A stretch of DNA of 6,209 nucleotides, from contig JAQCER010000238.1 of the NCBI GenBank assembly GCA_027618625.1, positions 1 through 6,209 on the forward strand, in the 5' to 3' direction. Origin of the DNA: Verrucomicrobiota bacterium. GTDB taxonomy: Bacteria > Verrucomicrobiota > Verrucomicrobiia > Verrucomicrobiales > DEV007. The notes beneath the pieces are model-generated. The model had not been told where the DNA came from. It saw only the letters and a list, made by a program, of their open reading frames with translations, and did no database searches. Shown here piece after piece: positions 5,304 to 6,209 of this stretch. A program made the position numbers and the translations under genes. Within the stretch, counting starts at the first letter, position 1, and each line of letters starts with the position of its first letter.

Positions 5304-6209
5304 GTGACTACTGCCACCCACCCACAGAATTCCAGCAGAGAGCTCGTGATTATTCTCGCCTACCTTGTGGCGACGGTATTTTTCGGGGCATTGCTGGCTC
5401 CCCTGCTGTTCAGTATGGGGCTGGCGGCGGCTGACATCATCGAACAGTTCAGGCTCCTTGAACATCGACCTCTGGCCTGGCTGCACAAAGTGGCCAGCGA
5501 GTCCGGCTTTCAGCGCTACTTCAACCGCGCGGTGCTCATTTCTGCCGTCATCGGCTTGTGGCCACTGCTGCGGATGCTGAAGATGCAACGCAAGGATTTT
5601 GGGCTGCGCAAGGATCCGTTCGCCGCGCAGCATCTCATTCTTGGGTTCATGCTGGCTGCAGGTTTGTTGCTGCAGCTCGGGCTTGGACTGGCCACCGCAG
5701 AAGTGTTCGAGCCAAAACGCCAACTCGATCTCGGCGGCGCACTCAAGCAGGCCGCCATCACCGCTGCATCTGTGGCAGTGTTAGAGGAAGTCCTGTTCCG
5801 CGGTGTGCTGACCGGACTGCTACTGCGCTCGCTGAGTGCAAGGACAACTCTGGTCACCATAGCCGTGCTCTTTGCCGCTCTGCATTTCCTCAAGCCGCCA
5901 CATGATCTGCATATCGCACGCGAGGCGGTTGGGTTCGGGAGCGGCTTCTGGCTGGTCGGTGTCATTTTCAAAACCTTCACGGATACCTCGCTGCTGCTGG
6001 CAGAGTTTGGTACCCTGTTGATGGTTGGATTGTTGCTCGGCTACACCCGCTGGCGCACCGGTGCCCTGTGGTTACCCATTGGCCTGCATGCTGGCTGGGT
6101 GTTCGGAGTATTCGCCTTTCGCGGCGTTTTCACCAGCGCGCGCGGAGTGGAGGCAGGCGAAAATCTTCCATGGATCGGTGACAATTTGAAGACCGGTATT
6201 CTGCCGCTG
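5304..6209 (+). CDS. CPBP-family intramembrane metalloprotease (CAAX protease/Abi type), 3' truncated by window
   Basis: The frame opens after a TGA at 5262-5264 and runs to the window end. From the GTG at 5304 there are 302 residues beginning MTTATHPQNSSRELVIILAYLVAT. I chose this start because it leaves a short polar head before the first membrane helix; a GTG at 5346 (residue 15) would begin inside that helix. Neither has a strong ribosome binding site. Likely membrane segments lie near residues 15-36, 76-92, 110-131, 148-165, 180-196, 230-250 and 254-272. The CPBP motifs are E161-E162-V-L-F-R166 (EExxxR), F190-A-A-L-H194 (FxxxH) and H262-A-G-W, which supply the glutamate and histidines of the intramembrane active site. 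The family includes prenyl-protein CAAX proteases and bacteriocin-maturation or immunity proteins; the substrate here is unknown. The protein is probably nearly complete, as all three motifs are present. It lies 207 bp after the CotH gene on the same strand, with no functional link visible. Confidence 0.85.
   Translation, partial: MTTATHPQNSSRELVIILAYLVATVFFGALLAPLLFSMGLAAADIIEQFRLLEHRPLAWLHKVASESGFQRYFNRAVLISAVIGLWPLLRMLKMQRKDFGLRKDPFAAQHLILGFMLAAGLLLQLGLGLATAEVFEPKRQLDLGGALKQAAITAASVAVLEEVLFRGVLTGLLLRSLSARTTLVTIAVLFAALHFLKPPHDLHIAREAVGFGSGFWLVGVIFKTFTDTSLLLAEFGTLLMVGLLLGYTRWRTGALWLPIGLHAGWVFGVFAFRGVFTSARGVEAGENLPWIGDNLKTGILPL

Noticed and set aside
5346..5348. GTG at 5346 as the start of the CPBP protease
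   Set aside because: It has a weak purine-rich stretch just upstream, but it would begin inside the first membrane helix and drop the SSREL head. The GTG at 5304 fits better, though this is not settled.
5226..5980. Two overlapping minus-strand open frames (5226-5723 and 5516-5980) opposite the protease gene
   Set aside because: The + strand frame has all three CPBP motifs and a sensible membrane topology. The antisense products are low-complexity Ser/Arg/Gln-rich sequences typical of shadow frames.

Overview
The window looks like a piece of a chromosome from a Verrucomicrobiota-like bacterium (PVC superphylum). No taxonomic marker gene is present. The assignment rests on the gene content: large secreted proteins combining lamin-tail (LTD), chitobiase-C-like and CotH-kinase modules, a LamG-type protein, C-terminal domains with the 'SS.dL.nW' signature, weak Shine-Dalgarno sequences, and moderately high GC. 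All three genes lie on the + strand and the window is densely coding. No RNA genes, mobile elements or CRISPR arrays are visible.

Layout. (1) Positions 2-544 hold the 3' end of a secreted LamG (concanavalin-A-like) protein whose 5' end lies outside the window. (2) Positions 545-641 are a 97-bp gap with a short AT-rich dyad and a weak promoter candidate. (3) Positions 642-5096 encode a 1484-residue secreted CotH-family atypical kinase protein. Its domain order is nearly mirror-symmetric: signal peptide, LTD, chitobiase-like domain split by a jelly-roll-like insert, CotH kinase, a second chitobiase-like domain split by a homologous insert, a second LTD, a Pro-rich linker and a C-terminal 'L.nW' domain. 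(4) Positions 5097-5303 are a 207-bp intergenic region with one GC-rich hairpin. (5) Position 5304 to the window end carries a CPBP-family (CAAX protease/bacteriocin-processing type) multi-pass membrane metalloprotease, cut by the window edge.

How they may work together. The first two genes encode exported proteins with similar C-terminal signatures and probably act at the cell surface or outside the cell in adhesion, carbohydrate binding or protein phosphorylation. A kinase-substrate link between them is only a hypothesis. The CPBP protease is an inner-membrane protein with its own upstream gap, and nothing in the sequence ties it to the other two beyond adjacency. The most notable feature is the large protein: an apparently catalytically intact secreted kinase, symmetrically flanked by two copies of a nested two-domain unit.
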